From an uncultured Alistipes sp. (lineage in GTDB: Bacteria; Bacteroidota; Bacteroidia; Bacteroidales; Rikenellaceae), in NCBI GenBank assembly GCA_947623305.1, contig CANQGQ010000011.1, positions 43,683 to 107,682 of the forward strand: 64,000 nt of DNA. The letters are read 5' to 3'. Positions within the stretch are counted from its first letter, which is position 1, and each line of letters opens with the position of its first letter. This document shows, one piece after another, positions 44,911 through 53,659 of this stretch. The translations under genes and the position numbers were made by a program. The notes below the pieces were generated by a model. That model did not search any database and was not told where the DNA came from. It saw only the letters and a list, made by a program, of their open reading frames with translations.

Positions 44911-45672
44911 CTATTCGGCCCGGTGAACCGTCGTCAGCCAGGCCTTGAATTCGGGAACCCGGGCCTTTGAAATGACGATCCGTTCCGGCGTTTCGACCGT
45001 CAGATGAAGCGTCAGCCGGCTGCCGAACCATACGGCAATCTCCTTGACGGCCCGACGGGCGATGATGAATTGTCGATTGGCCCGAAAGAAATCCGCCTCC
45101 GGCAACAAGGCCTGCAAGGCTTCGAGCGTCTTATCCAACGGATAAACGGCTCCATCATAATCGTAAGCGGTAACTTTCTCGTTGCAGGTATAGCAGAAAG
45201 CGATCTGTTCGCGGCGCAACGGGATGATCCGGTCGCGGACATGCACCAAAAAGGTTCCGGAATGCACGCCGGAGGCCATCGACCGTACCCGCGAACCGTA
45301 ATCGTTCCGTTCCCGATTGGTCAAACGGTGCAATTTGTCCAACGCCCGCCGGACATCGCCGGCATTGATGGGCTTCAACAGGTAGTCGATGCTATTGACC
45401 TTGAAAGCCTCCAGGGCATACTGGTCGTAAGCCGTCGTGAAAATCACCGGAGCCGTTACCTGCACGTCGCGGAAGATCCGAAACGAATCGCCGTCGGCCA
45501 AATGAATATCCGCAAAAAGGAGATCGGGATGCGGATTGCCCCGCAACCATTCGATGCTTTCGACCACGCTTTCCAGCGTCGCGACGACCTCGATCGACGG
45601 TGCGACCTCTCTAAGGATGGCTTGCAGATTGACCGCAGCCGCCGTTTCATCTTCGATAATCAAGGCTTTCAT
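44911..45672 (-). CDS. LytTR-family response regulator
   Basis: The regulator has 253 residues: an N-terminal receiver with EDE (residues 7-9), phosphoacceptor Asp55 in FADIHLADG, and the conserved TAYDQYALEAF segment and Lys in YLLKPIN. The C-terminal LytTR domain (HVRDRIIPLRREQIAFCY to IVISKARVPEFKAWL) binds DNA through beta strands. The ATG at 45672 overlaps the histidine kinase stop by four bases (ATGA), a sign of translational coupling. It probably controls nearby envelope genes such as the Spy-like and barrel genes; this is inferred from position only. Confidence 0.93.
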   Translation of the reverse strand: MKALIIEDETAAAVNLQAILREVAPSIEVVATLESVVESIEWLRGNPHPDLLFADIHLADGDSFRIFRDVQVTAPVIFTTAYDQYALEAFKVNSIDYLLKPINAGDVRRALDKLHRLTNRERNDYGSRVRSMASGVHSGTFLVHVRDRIIPLRREQIAFCYTCNEKVTAYDYDGAVYPLDKTLEALQALLPEADFFRANRQFIIARRAVKEIAVWFGSRLTLHLTVETPERIVISKARVPEFKAWLTTVHRAE

Positions 45673-46976
45673 GACAGGATGGTGGGGGATTGCAGCGGCA
45701 TGCGCACGGTAAATTCCTGGTCGGTGTCGATAATCTCCACTTCGCGCCCCGTAATCAACCGCCAACGGTTGTTCAGATTGCTCAATCCGATACCGGTCGA
45801 CGGTTCGGGGGTCAGTTTGGGAATTTTGGGATTGGAGACCACGAGCCACGGGCCATCGGTGCGGATAGAGACATGGAACGGATGGGTGCGGGTAATCGTA
45901 TTGTGTTTCACCGCATTGCCGATCAACGGCTGCAGGGAGAGCGTAGGCAGCTGCCAGTCCATGTATTCGGCGGCCACATCGACATCGAAAAACAATTTGT
46001 CGGCGTAACGAATTTTGAAGAGATAGCTGTAAGCCTCGACGAACTTCAGCTCCTCGCGGAGCGTAATCAACGTACTCTGACCGTTCTGGATGATATAACG
46101 GAACGCATACGAGAGTTGATCAATATAGAACAGCGCCTTTTCATCCTGCTTTTCGCGCACGAGCATCGCCAGCGAATTGAGCGAATTGAAAAAGAAATGC
46201 GGATTGATTTGACCGACCAGCATATTGTAGCGGGTGGTCAGATTCTCGTTTTTGAGCCGTTCGTTTTCGACCACCACGGCCTGCCGCTGGGAAATAAGGG
46301 TATAGATTCGTCCATAAAGCAGCGATACGACGACCGCGAACGTCCACTTCAATAACAGCATGTAATCGAACATGCGGCCGGTCGAGAAATTGGGCACGAT
46401 ACGGCCCGAATGCCAGTCGATAACCGGAGCGATGAAATACAGCGCTGCCGCCACAGCAACTCCGGCCAGCGAACTTCGAACCAAACTTCGCGAAGTGCCG
46501 TTCCGATGCGCAACGCTCATAAAGGTCAACAGCACGAACGACAGGAGCAAATAGTAGAGCAACTGAACCGTTACATCCACGGCCGTCGACGGTCGGTTGA
46601 ATACGGAGCTGTAATCGAAATCGAGGCCGTTCCGCTTATGGATTTCCGAAAATACGGGATGCGCGCCCCGGATGCGATTCGGCATCAGATCGACGACCAG
46701 CCGGTCGCCGTCGGCGAGACCGAACCGACGGATCCGGTTCATCGGGGCATAGAGACTATCGCCGTTCGCATAGACGATATACCCGTGTCCGTCGGGCGTT
46801 ACCGACAACACCCCTTCGTCCGAACGCTGTATGGGAATTTCCTTCGCCGGACGCTGCTGCTCGCTTCGCTGGTCGACGATCAAGAGCAGCACATAGGAGA
46901 AATTGACCACCGTACTGATCGCCGCAGCGACCAGCAGATTCAGAATCCAATCGGAATAGCGGAGTTGCAGTTTCAT
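45669..46976 (-). CDS. LytS/YehU-type sensor histidine kinase
   Basis: This 435-residue membrane kinase has a first helix at about 10-35, an extracytoplasmic loop of about 100 residues, three more helices between about 125 and 235, and a cytoplasmic His_kinase domain (PF06580) with QINPHFFFNSLNSL, whose His is phosphorylated. The ATPase end is marked by LQPLIGNAVKHN and GIGLSNLNNR. It partners the LytTR regulator, with which it overlaps by four bases. It begins 17 bases after the gamma-carbonic anhydrase gene and is likely in the same transcript. The signal is unknown. Confidence 0.93.
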   Translation of the reverse strand: MKLQLRYSDWILNLLVAAAISTVVNFSYVLLLIVDQRSEQQRPAKEIPIQRSDEGVLSVTPDGHGYIVYANGDSLYAPMNRIRRFGLADGDRLVVDLMPNRIRGAHPVFSEIHKRNGLDFDYSSVFNRPSTAVDVTVQLLYYLLLSFVLLTFMSVAHRNGTSRSLVRSSLAGVAVAAALYFIAPVIDWHSGRIVPNFSTGRMFDYMLLLKWTFAVVVSLLYGRIYTLISQRQAVVVENERLKNENLTTRYNMLVGQINPHFFFNSLNSLAMLVREKQDEKALFYIDQLSYAFRYIIQNGQSTLITLREELKFVEAYSYLFKIRYADKLFFDVDVAAEYMDWQLPTLSLQPLIGNAVKHNTITRTHPFHVSIRTDGPWLVVSNPKIPKLTPEPSTGIGLSNLNNRWRLITGREVEIIDTDQEFTVRMPLQSPTILS

Positions 46977-46993
46977 GGCCGAGAGGGGGTACC

Positions 46994-47527
46994 TTATTCT
47001 TCGTTTTCGAACCAGGAGGCATAAAGCCTGTAATCGTGCGCCGTACGACGGATGATTTCATCGCATTGTTCGGGCGTTACCGATTTGATCCGGCGGGCCG
47101 GCACGCCGGCATAGAGCGAATCGGGCTCCAGTTGCGCATTGGAGAGCACCAGCGCATTGGCCGCGATGATACATCCCGACGGAACGACGGCATTGTCGAG
47201 CAGGGTAGCCCCCATACCGATCAAGCAGTTATCGCCGATCCGCGCCCCGTGGATGATGGCATTGTGTCCGACCGAAACATCGTTTCCGATAATCGTCTGC
47301 GAAGGATGCTTCGCGCCGTCGTAGGTCGTATGGAGCACCACGCCGTCTTGGATGTTGGTGCGGTCACCGATGACGATTTTGTTCACATCGCCCCGCAGGA
47401 CGGCATTGAACCAGATCGAACAATCCCGACCGATGGTTACGTCGCCCACGATGACGGCGGTTTCCGCCACAAAGGTGTTTTCACCGATTACGGGTTCGTG
47501 CCCGCGCACTTTTCTGATATATGCCAT
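46994..47527 (-). CDS. Gamma-carbonic anhydrase family protein
   Basis: The product, 177 residues, is built from hexapeptide repeats that form a left-handed beta helix (IVGDVTIGRDCSIWFNAVLRGD, and so on). The three zinc-binding histidines are in place: VVLHTTYDG and the pair in SVGHNAIIHG. Family members hydrate CO2 or act on acyl-thioesters; many bacterial ones (YrdA/PaaY type) have uncertain activity. It is cytoplasmic. It is the first gene of a likely operon with the histidine kinase and response regulator. Confidence 0.92.
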   Translation of the reverse strand: MAYIRKVRGHEPVIGENTFVAETAVIVGDVTIGRDCSIWFNAVLRGDVNKIVIGDRTNIQDGVVLHTTYDGAKHPSQTIIGNDVSVGHNAIIHGARIGDNCLIGMGATLLDNAVVPSGCIIAANALVLSNAQLEPDSLYAGVPARRIKSVTPEQCDEIIRRTAHDYRLYASWFENEE

Positions 47528-47578
47528 AATTCATCAATTCGCCATTATATACTCTGCTTGTACCAGCGTTTTTCGAAT

Positions 47579-47663
47579 TCGACCGCTGTTCTTCGCGGCC
47601 TTTGGCCACGTATTCAGTTTTGACCCACCCCCAAACCCCCGCCTTGGCAGGGGCTTCGATCGG
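47579..47663 (+). repeat. 85-base structured repeat, copy B
   Basis: Same length and order as copy A: end TCGACCG, stem 1 CGCGGCC-TTT-GGCCACG (47594-47610, one mismatch), core GACCCACCCCCAAA, stem 2 CCCCCGCC-TT-GGCAGGGG (one mismatch), end CGATCGG. It lies between the gamma-carbonic anhydrase start and the MazG stop, a 234-base gap with no gene. Confidence 0.85.
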
Positions 47664-47761
47664 GATGCCGAAATCAATCAGGTCTTACGACTGTCGGTAC
47701 ACCGATGTATATAATCATCTTTATCATTCGCTATTCTTTCGTTTCGATCCACGGCATCCGT

Positions 47762-48538
47762 TCACTCTTCGGCTTTGGCCTGCTGCCACAGCTCCTCCAT
47801 CCGGTCGAGCGAAAGATCGTGCAGTGCATGTCCCTCTGCTTCGGCCTGTTGCTCCATGTAATTGAAGCGACGGATGAACTTCTTGTTGGTGCGATCCAAA
47901 GCCGCTTCGGGATCGACCCCGTAAAGTCGGCTCGCATTCACCAACGCAAAAAACAGATCGCCGAATTCGCTCTCCAATTCCTCTTTGCAGCCCGCTTTCA
48001 TCTCGGCTTCCACTTCGCCGATCTCCTCCTTGACCTTGTCCCAGACCTCCTCTTTTTTCTGCCAGTCGAAACCGGCTCCAGCGGCCTTTTCTCCCACGCG
48101 ATAGGCTTTCACCATCGCCGGCAGCGAACGCGGGACACCGCCCAGCGTGCCGCTTTTCCGATGTTTCTTGCGTAATTTCAAAGCCTCCCAGTTGGCTTTC
48201 ACCTCATCGGGCGTATCGGCATGGATTTCTCCGTAAACATGCGGATGGCGGTAGATCAACTTATCGCAAAGCGCATTGGCCACGTCGGCAAAATCGAATG
48301 CACCCTGTTCCTCGCCCAACTTCGAATAAAATACCACATGCAGCAGCAAATCACCCAATTCCTCTTTGATTCCCTCCATGTTGTGGTCGGAAATGGCATC
48401 GGCCAATTCGAACGTCTCCTCGATCGTGTTGCTGCGCAGCGAATCGAAAGTCTGTTCACGATCCCAGGGGCATTCGCGCCGCAAACGGTTCATCACCTCC
48501 AGCAAGCGGGCCGTGGCTTCCAAACGTTTATCTTCCAT
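47762..48538 (-). CDS. mazG: Nucleoside triphosphate pyrophosphohydrolase MazG
   Basis: The 258-residue protein has the two-domain MazG form. The first domain opens with LRRECPWDREQT and has the EETFELADAI metal-binding helix and KEELGDLLLHVVFY. The second has WDKVKEEIGEVEAEM and ELESEFGDLFFALVN. The enzyme hydrolyses NTPs to NMP and pyrophosphate, cleansing aberrant nucleotides and modulating stress responses. It has its own -7 element upstream and lies between two copies of the 85-base repeat. Confidence 0.95.
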   Translation of the reverse strand: MEDKRLEATARLLEVMNRLRRECPWDREQTFDSLRSNTIEETFELADAISDHNMEGIKEELGDLLLHVVFYSKLGEEQGAFDFADVANALCDKLIYRHPHVYGEIHADTPDEVKANWEALKLRKKHRKSGTLGGVPRSLPAMVKAYRVGEKAAGAGFDWQKKEEVWDKVKEEIGEVEAEMKAGCKEELESEFGDLFFALVNASRLYGVDPEAALDRTNKKFIRRFNYMEQQAEAEGHALHDLSLDRMEELWQQAKAEE

Positions 48539-48566
48539 AATTTCGTATGAAACGTGTAACTTTCGA

Positions 48567-48574
48567 CAAAGTTA
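48567..48574 (-). promoter_or_regulatory. -7 promoter element TAACTTTG of mazG
   Basis: Fits TAnnTTTG on the minus strand, 28 bases before the mazG ATG. Confidence 0.62.
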
Positions 48575-48672
48575 GGAAATTCGGCCGAAAAAGCGTAATT
48601 TTGGCATAAATAATGGCGATTACATACGAATTTACACCGACGGCAAACCAAAACCGTAAGACCTTGCGGGTT

Positions 48673-48755
48673 CCGACCGAAGCCCCCGCCAAGGCGGGGG
48701 TTTGGGGGTGGGTCAAGTCTGCAAACGCGGTTTTGCCGCGAGTACAGCGACCGAC
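48673..48755 (-). repeat. 83-base structured repeat, copy C (inverted)
   Basis: Read on the minus strand it has stem 1 as CGCGG-CAAAA-CCGCG (48740-48726), the core GACCCACCCCCAAA, stem 2 CCCCCGCC-TT-GGCGGGGG (48700-48683) and end CGGTCGG (48679-48673). It is 2 bases shorter than copies A and B because stem-loop 1 is 15 rather than 17 bases. It lies between mazG and the divergent hexosaminidase gene. Confidence 0.86.
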
Positions 48756-48832
48756 AGCCATGCAAACGCATCCACCAACTCGATTCGGTGTAGATATATA
48801 GTTGCTAAATAATAACCCATCGACCTTTACCC

Positions 48833-50971
48833 ATGAAATCGGCCTATTCGACTCTTCTCGTCCTGTTGTGTTGCACCTTGCTACCTGCCTGCTCCCGACC
48901 GTTGCCCGACCGATACGCTATTACGCCTTCGACCCAAGTTCAATTCGAACCCGCGCTTGCGCCTTTGGCCGAATATCTGGCCACGTATCTGCCGGTTACG
49001 ATCGCACCGAACGACACGGTCAACGACGATGCGATCCGATTGTGCATCGACACGACGTTCGCCGCCGAAGCCTTCCGACTCGAAGTAAACGCTTCGGGCA
49101 TCACGCTTGCCGGAGCTGACTACGGAGGCGTTTTCAACGGGATTCAGGCCTTGTTCCGTTCGATGCCGCCCGAAATCTATGCGAAAGTTCGACCGGAGCG
49201 CATCGAATTGGCCGACACCGTATGGACGGACGGCCCGCGTTTTTCCTATCGAGGAATGATGCTCGACGTAGCCCGCACGTGGCAAGGGCCCGATGCCGTA
49301 AAACGGTTCATCGACCTGCTGGCCTACCATCGCATCAACAAACTGCACCTCCATTTGGCCGACGACGAGGGATGGCGCATCGAAATCCGGTCGCATCCCG
49401 AGCTGACCGAAATCGGAGGCTTTCGCGGGGGCGATTCGCCCGTGCGAGCCGTTTACGGCAAATGGGACGAAAAATACGGCGGCTATTTCACACAAGCCGA
49501 GATGCGCGACTTGATCCATTACGCCGCCGTGCGCAACATCGAAATCATTCCCGAAATCGACCTGCCCGGCCACAGCCGCAACATCGCCTCCGTTCATCCG
49601 GAAATCCGCTGCAACTATCCACCCGATACGCTCGCAACGAACGGCTACGATTACCGTTCCGCTTGGTGCGTCGCACGCGAGGAGAACTATGCACTGCTGG
49701 CTGACATCCTGGGCGAAATCTGCGAACTCTTTCCATCGGAATACATCCACGTCGGCGGCGACGAGGTCGATGTATCGCAATGGGAACGCTGCCCCGACTG
49801 CCGGCGGCTGATGCAGCAAAAGGGAATCGCCGACCCGCATCGTTTGGAAGACCTTTTTATGAACCGCGTTACGGACATTCTCGCAGTGCACGGCAAGCGT
49901 CCGGCTGTCTGGAACGAAGCAGCGGCATCGGGCGCGTTTACCCGCGACAGCCGCATCTATGGCTGGCAGGATGTTCAGGCTTGTCTCGATGCCACCGCAA
50001 AAGGCTATCCGACCGTCGTCATGCCGGGGGCCTACTTCTATTTCGACATGCGCCAGACGCCCGAAGAGGACGGCCACGACTGGGCCGCGATTTTCGATGC
50101 GAAAAAAGTCTACGGATTCGATTTCGCCGAGCTCGGATTCAGCGAAGAACAAATGCGGCACGTCGCGGGCCTCGAAGGGACTTTTTTCAGCGAAGCCTAT
50201 GTTTCGCACCACCCCGAACTTCCCGACTACCTCGATTACATGTGCTATCCGCGCATCTGCGCACTGGCTCGCATCGCCTGGCGGGGTAACGAGCAAGGTT
50301 GGGAGGATTTCTATCGCGAACTCGTTGCGGAGCACTACGACCGAATGGTCGCCATGGGCATCCGGTTCCGGCTTTTCCCGCCCCGAATAAGCTATCGCGA
50401 CGGAACTTTCACCGCTGCGACGGACGATCATTCCCGCATCTATTATATCAAGGAGGGCAGCTCGGAAGAACATCGTTACAAGCGACCGATCCATACGGAC
50501 GAACCGCACCGGTATCGTTTTTTTACCCGTTACCACACGGCCCGCAGCCCTTATGTCGCCGACAAATCCTATTACCGCACCCTCGCGCCTGCCTTTACCC
50601 TGACTACTTCGATGGGCGAAAGTTCGAGCGCGCCCTACGCCAATGCCGAAACCTATAAAGGCTTGTCCCGCACGCGCCGTACCTGCCGCCAGCAAGACTG
50701 GATCCGTTACGACTTCGCCGAACCGGTGCGATGCCGCGAAATGTACCTGCAAACGGGCAACCGACAGCTGCCCAAGACGATCATCACCACCGGAATCGTG
50801 GAAATATCCTATGACGGGCAACGTTTCGAGCGAATCGGCGAGTTGGAAAAGGGGAGTATCTGTTTGCATCCCGACCGTCCGGTAAAATCCGTACGCATCG
50901 TCTCGACCTGCGACGACAACGGCACGCCCTATGTAACCATCCAACCGCCACAAATCAAACCAATATTATAA
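48833..50971 (+). CDS. GH20 beta-N-acetylhexosaminidase lipoprotein
   Basis: The 712-residue protein has a lipobox LPAC near residue 20 and an N-terminal GH20b-type domain to about residue 140. A TIM barrel follows, beginning FSYRGMMLDVARTW, with HLADDEGWRIEI, IEIIPEIDLPGHS and the catalytic Asp-Glu pair in HVGGDEVD (about residues 307-308). The last 170 residues form a beta-rich module like an F5/8 C-type domain. It removes terminal GlcNAc/GalNAc from host or cell-wall glycans, at the cell envelope. A weak TATAGTTG octamer lies at 48797-48804. The gene is convergent with pheT, with a shared terminator between. Confidence 0.93.
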   Translation: MKSAYSTLLVLLCCTLLPACSRPLPDRYAITPSTQVQFEPALAPLAEYLATYLPVTIAPNDTVNDDAIRLCIDTTFAAEAFRLEVNASGITLAGADYGGVFNGIQALFRSMPPEIYAKVRPERIELADTVWTDGPRFSYRGMMLDVARTWQGPDAVKRFIDLLAYHRINKLHLHLADDEGWRIEIRSHPELTEIGGFRGGDSPVRAVYGKWDEKYGGYFTQAEMRDLIHYAAVRNIEIIPEIDLPGHSRNIASVHPEIRCNYPPDTLATNGYDYRSAWCVAREENYALLADILGEICELFPSEYIHVGGDEVDVSQWERCPDCRRLMQQKGIADPHRLEDLFMNRVTDILAVHGKRPAVWNEAAASGAFTRDSRIYGWQDVQACLDATAKGYPTVVMPGAYFYFDMRQTPEEDGHDWAAIFDAKKVYGFDFAELGFSEEQMRHVAGLEGTFFSEAYVSHHPELPDYLDYMCYPRICALARIAWRGNEQGWEDFYRELVAEHYDRMVAMGIRFRLFPPRISYRDGTFTAATDDHSRIYYIKEGSSEEHRYKRPIHTDEPHRYRFFTRYHTARSPYVADKSYYRTLAPAFTLTTSMGESSSAPYANAETYKGLSRTRRTCRQQDWIRYDFAEPVRCREMYLQTGNRQLPKTIITTGIVEISYDGQRFERIGELEKGSICLHPDRPVKSVRIVSTCDDNGTPYVTIQPPQIKPIL

Positions 50972-50976
50972 AAACG

Positions 50977-51012
50977 ACGCACGAGGCACTCTCTTTCAAA
51001 TGCCTCGTGCGT
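50977..51012. terminator. Bidirectional terminator between hexosaminidase and pheT
   Basis: Perfect 12-base arms ACGCACGAGGCA (50977-50988) and TGCCTCGTGCGT (51001-51012) with a 12-base loop, A-rich on the left and T-rich on the right. Confidence 0.85.
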
Positions 51013-51032
51013 TTCATGTATCCGATTGAATC

Positions 51033-53498
51033 TTACGCCCGCACCGTAGCGCCGCATTTCTGCTCGAACTGCTTCGCCAGGTTGGTCATCACCCGTTCGA
51101 TGGACTTGTCATCCAACGTCCGGCTCTTGTCCTCCAGGATGAAACTCAACGCATAGGATTTTTTGCCGTCGGGCAATTTGTCGCCCTCGTAAACATCGAA
51201 CAGCGAAACGCTTTTCAGCAACTTGCGCTCCGTTGCGAACGCCACCTCACGCAGCGCGGCAAAGGTAACTTTCCGATCGACCAGCAAGGCTAAATCGCGC
51301 TTCACTTCGGGGAACTTCGACAACTCCGCGGCCGCGACTTTCAATTTCTTCGTCGATTTGACGAGCGCATCGAAATTCATCTCCAAGAAATAGACCGGCT
51401 GTTTGACATCCGCCTGCCGGCGAATTTTCGCTTGTACGGCCCCGATTTGCAACAGCTCCTTGCCATTCAACGACAGCGTAAGTCCTTCGCTGAACAGGTC
51501 ATTCTGCAACTCTTCAGTCTGCAACGCATAAATGTCGATGCCGAATCGCTGCAACAATTTCTCCGCAATCGCCCGCAGCGTAAAGAACGAGACCGGAGCC
51601 GGCTTGGCATTCCACGAAGCTGCGACATCCGCACCGGTTACGGCGATCGCCAACCGATATTGTTCCGAATAGCCGTTGAGCGGTTGTTCGTCCGTGCGTT
51701 TATCGGCATCGTAGAAATAGCAGTTGCCGAATTCGTACAACTTCAAATCGCCATTGCGCCGGTTTGCATTGAGGGCGATCGCTTCCAGCATGTTGAACAA
51801 CAGCGTCTGACGCATGACGTTCAGATCGGTGCTCAACGGATTGAGAATCCGCACGCAGCGATCGGCCGGATAGGATTGCAACCCTTCGTAATAGGCACTC
51901 TTCGTCAGCGAATTGGACATGATTTCCGAATAGCCGTTCGCCGTCAGAAAATCGGCCGCCGCATTCATCAGGGCATTGCGATCGGGTTTCGGGGCATAGG
52001 AGAGGGTAGAACGCACCTGCGACGGAATTTCGACCCGATTGTACCCGTAAATGCGCAAAATATCCTCGATCAGATCGGCTTCGCGCTGCACATCGACCCG
52101 ATAGGGCGGCACGGCGACCGTCAGCACCCCCTCTTTTTCGGCCAGCACTTTCACCTCCAGCGCGTCGATGATCGTGCGCACCGTCTCCTCGGGGATATGC
52201 TTACCCACCAGCGCATCAATGCGGGCGAACGAAATATCGAAAACGAACTCTTTCGCCGGAGCCGCACAAACATCGACGATCTCGCTCGAAATGGTTCCTC
52301 CGGCCAGCTCTTTCAAGAGCAGAGCGGCCCGTTTGGCGGCATACACTTGCAAATTGGGGTCGATACCGCGTTCGTAACGGAACGACGCATCCGTATTGAG
52401 GCCGAATCGCTTGGCCGTTTTTCGCACCCACACGGGATTGAAATAGGCGCTTTCGATAAAGACGTCGGTCGTCGTCTCGCTGATGCCCGACTCCAAACCG
52501 CCGAACACACCGGCAATGGCCATCGGACGTTCGGCCGAACAGATCATCAAATCCCGTTCGGTCAGTTTCCGCTCCACGCCGTCCAGCGTAACGAACGGCG
52601 TCCCCTCGGCACAGGTACGCACGACGATTCGGCCGCCCTCGATTTTCGAAGCATCGAACGCATGCAACGGCTGCCCCAATTCGAACAGGACGAAATTCGT
52701 AATATCGACCAGATTGTTTTTGGGATGGATGCCCGCCGCACGCAGACAGTTCTGCATCCATTCGGGCGAGGGGCCGATTTTGCATCCGGTTACGCTCACG
52801 CCCGCATAGCGGGGTGCCGCCTCGGTGTTTTCGACCTGAACGCCGATCTCCAGCGCATGATTATCGACCGCAAAAGCCGAGACATCGGGCCATTTCACGT
52901 GTACCTCCTTGCCGCGACTGCGGAAATAGGCGGCCAGATCGCGCGCCACGCCGATGTGCGATGCGGCATCAACCCGATTGGGCGTCAACCCGATGCCGAT
53001 CAGATAATCATCCTCGACATGCAGATACTCCTTGGCCGACATACCGACGGGCGCATCGGCCGGAAGCTCCATGATGCCGTCGTGCGACGCGCCGATTCCC
53101 AATTCGTCCTCGGCGCAAAGCATTCCGAGCGATTCCACGCCACGGATTTTGCTGCGTTTGATTTTGAACTCCTCGTCGCCGCCATTGGGGTAGAGCACAG
53201 CCCCCACCGTAGCACAAAGGACTTTCAATCCGGCCCGACAATTCGGCGCCCCGCAGACGATCTGCAAGGGCTCGCCCGCACCGACATCGACGGTCGTGAT
53301 GTGCAGATGATCGGAATCGGGATGATCGACGCAGGTTTTCACCTCGGCGACGACCACGCCCCGAAGACCGCCTTTGACGGTTTCGATCTTCTCGAAGCCC
53401 TCGACTTCGAGACCGATGTCGGTCAGAATCTTCGCCACCTCCTCGGCCGGGAGGTCGATATCAATGTAACGCTTGAGCCAGTTATACGAAACATTCAT
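51033..53498 (-). CDS. pheT: Phenylalanyl-tRNA synthetase beta subunit
   Basis: The protein has 821 residues, full length for bacterial PheT. It shows the N-terminal helix MNVSYNWLKRYIDIDLP, an EMAP-II-like tRNA-binding domain (CVDHPDSDHLHITTVDVG), the B3/B4 editing domain, B5 (around PEETVRTIIDALEV), a core with GYSEIMSNSL, and a C-terminal anticodon-binding domain with FPEVKRDLALLVD. Together with PheS it charges tRNA(Phe). pheS is not adjacent in this window. The only clear upstream -7 element is 113 bases away, implying a longer leader that may be regulatory. Confidence 0.97.
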   Translation of the reverse strand: MNVSYNWLKRYIDIDLPAEEVAKILTDIGLEVEGFEKIETVKGGLRGVVVAEVKTCVDHPDSDHLHITTVDVGAGEPLQIVCGAPNCRAGLKVLCATVGAVLYPNGGDEEFKIKRSKIRGVESLGMLCAEDELGIGASHDGIMELPADAPVGMSAKEYLHVEDDYLIGIGLTPNRVDAASHIGVARDLAAYFRSRGKEVHVKWPDVSAFAVDNHALEIGVQVENTEAAPRYAGVSVTGCKIGPSPEWMQNCLRAAGIHPKNNLVDITNFVLFELGQPLHAFDASKIEGGRIVVRTCAEGTPFVTLDGVERKLTERDLMICSAERPMAIAGVFGGLESGISETTTDVFIESAYFNPVWVRKTAKRFGLNTDASFRYERGIDPNLQVYAAKRAALLLKELAGGTISSEIVDVCAAPAKEFVFDISFARIDALVGKHIPEETVRTIIDALEVKVLAEKEGVLTVAVPPYRVDVQREADLIEDILRIYGYNRVEIPSQVRSTLSYAPKPDRNALMNAAADFLTANGYSEIMSNSLTKSAYYEGLQSYPADRCVRILNPLSTDLNVMRQTLLFNMLEAIALNANRRNGDLKLYEFGNCYFYDADKRTDEQPLNGYSEQYRLAIAVTGADVAASWNAKPAPVSFFTLRAIAEKLLQRFGIDIYALQTEELQNDLFSEGLTLSLNGKELLQIGAVQAKIRRQADVKQPVYFLEMNFDALVKSTKKLKVAAAELSKFPEVKRDLALLVDRKVTFAALREVAFATERKLLKSVSLFDVYEGDKLPDGKKSYALSFILEDKSRTLDDKSIERVMTNLAKQFEQKCGATVRA

Positions 53499-53610
53499 AA
53501 CAATATATTAACTTTGTTTTCAAAATTCGACAATTCGTCCGCAACATGCTGAAAAGTACGGTCGCATTCATGCGCGAACGGCGAACTGCTTTTCGGCGCA
53601 TAAATTTAGA

Positions 53611-53618
53611 CAAAGGTA
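53611..53618 (-). promoter_or_regulatory. -7 promoter element TACCTTTG upstream of pheT
   Basis: Fits TAnnTTTG on the minus strand. It would give a leader of roughly 105 bases before pheT. Within that leader, on the plus strand, lie another octamer TAACTTTG (53508-53515) and a 28-codon frame (53546-53632). Confidence 0.5.
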
Positions 53619-53659
53619 ACAATTTTTTATGAATTTATCACGCCGCGGGCGACGTTCGT

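Noticed and set aside
48881..50953. A 690-codon minus-strand frame opposite the GH20 gene
   Set aside because: Antisense shadow; the GH20 catalytic motif and lipobox are on the plus strand.
51432..53552. A 706-codon plus-strand frame opposite pheT
   Set aside because: Antisense shadow of PheT, which is complete and full length on the minus strand.
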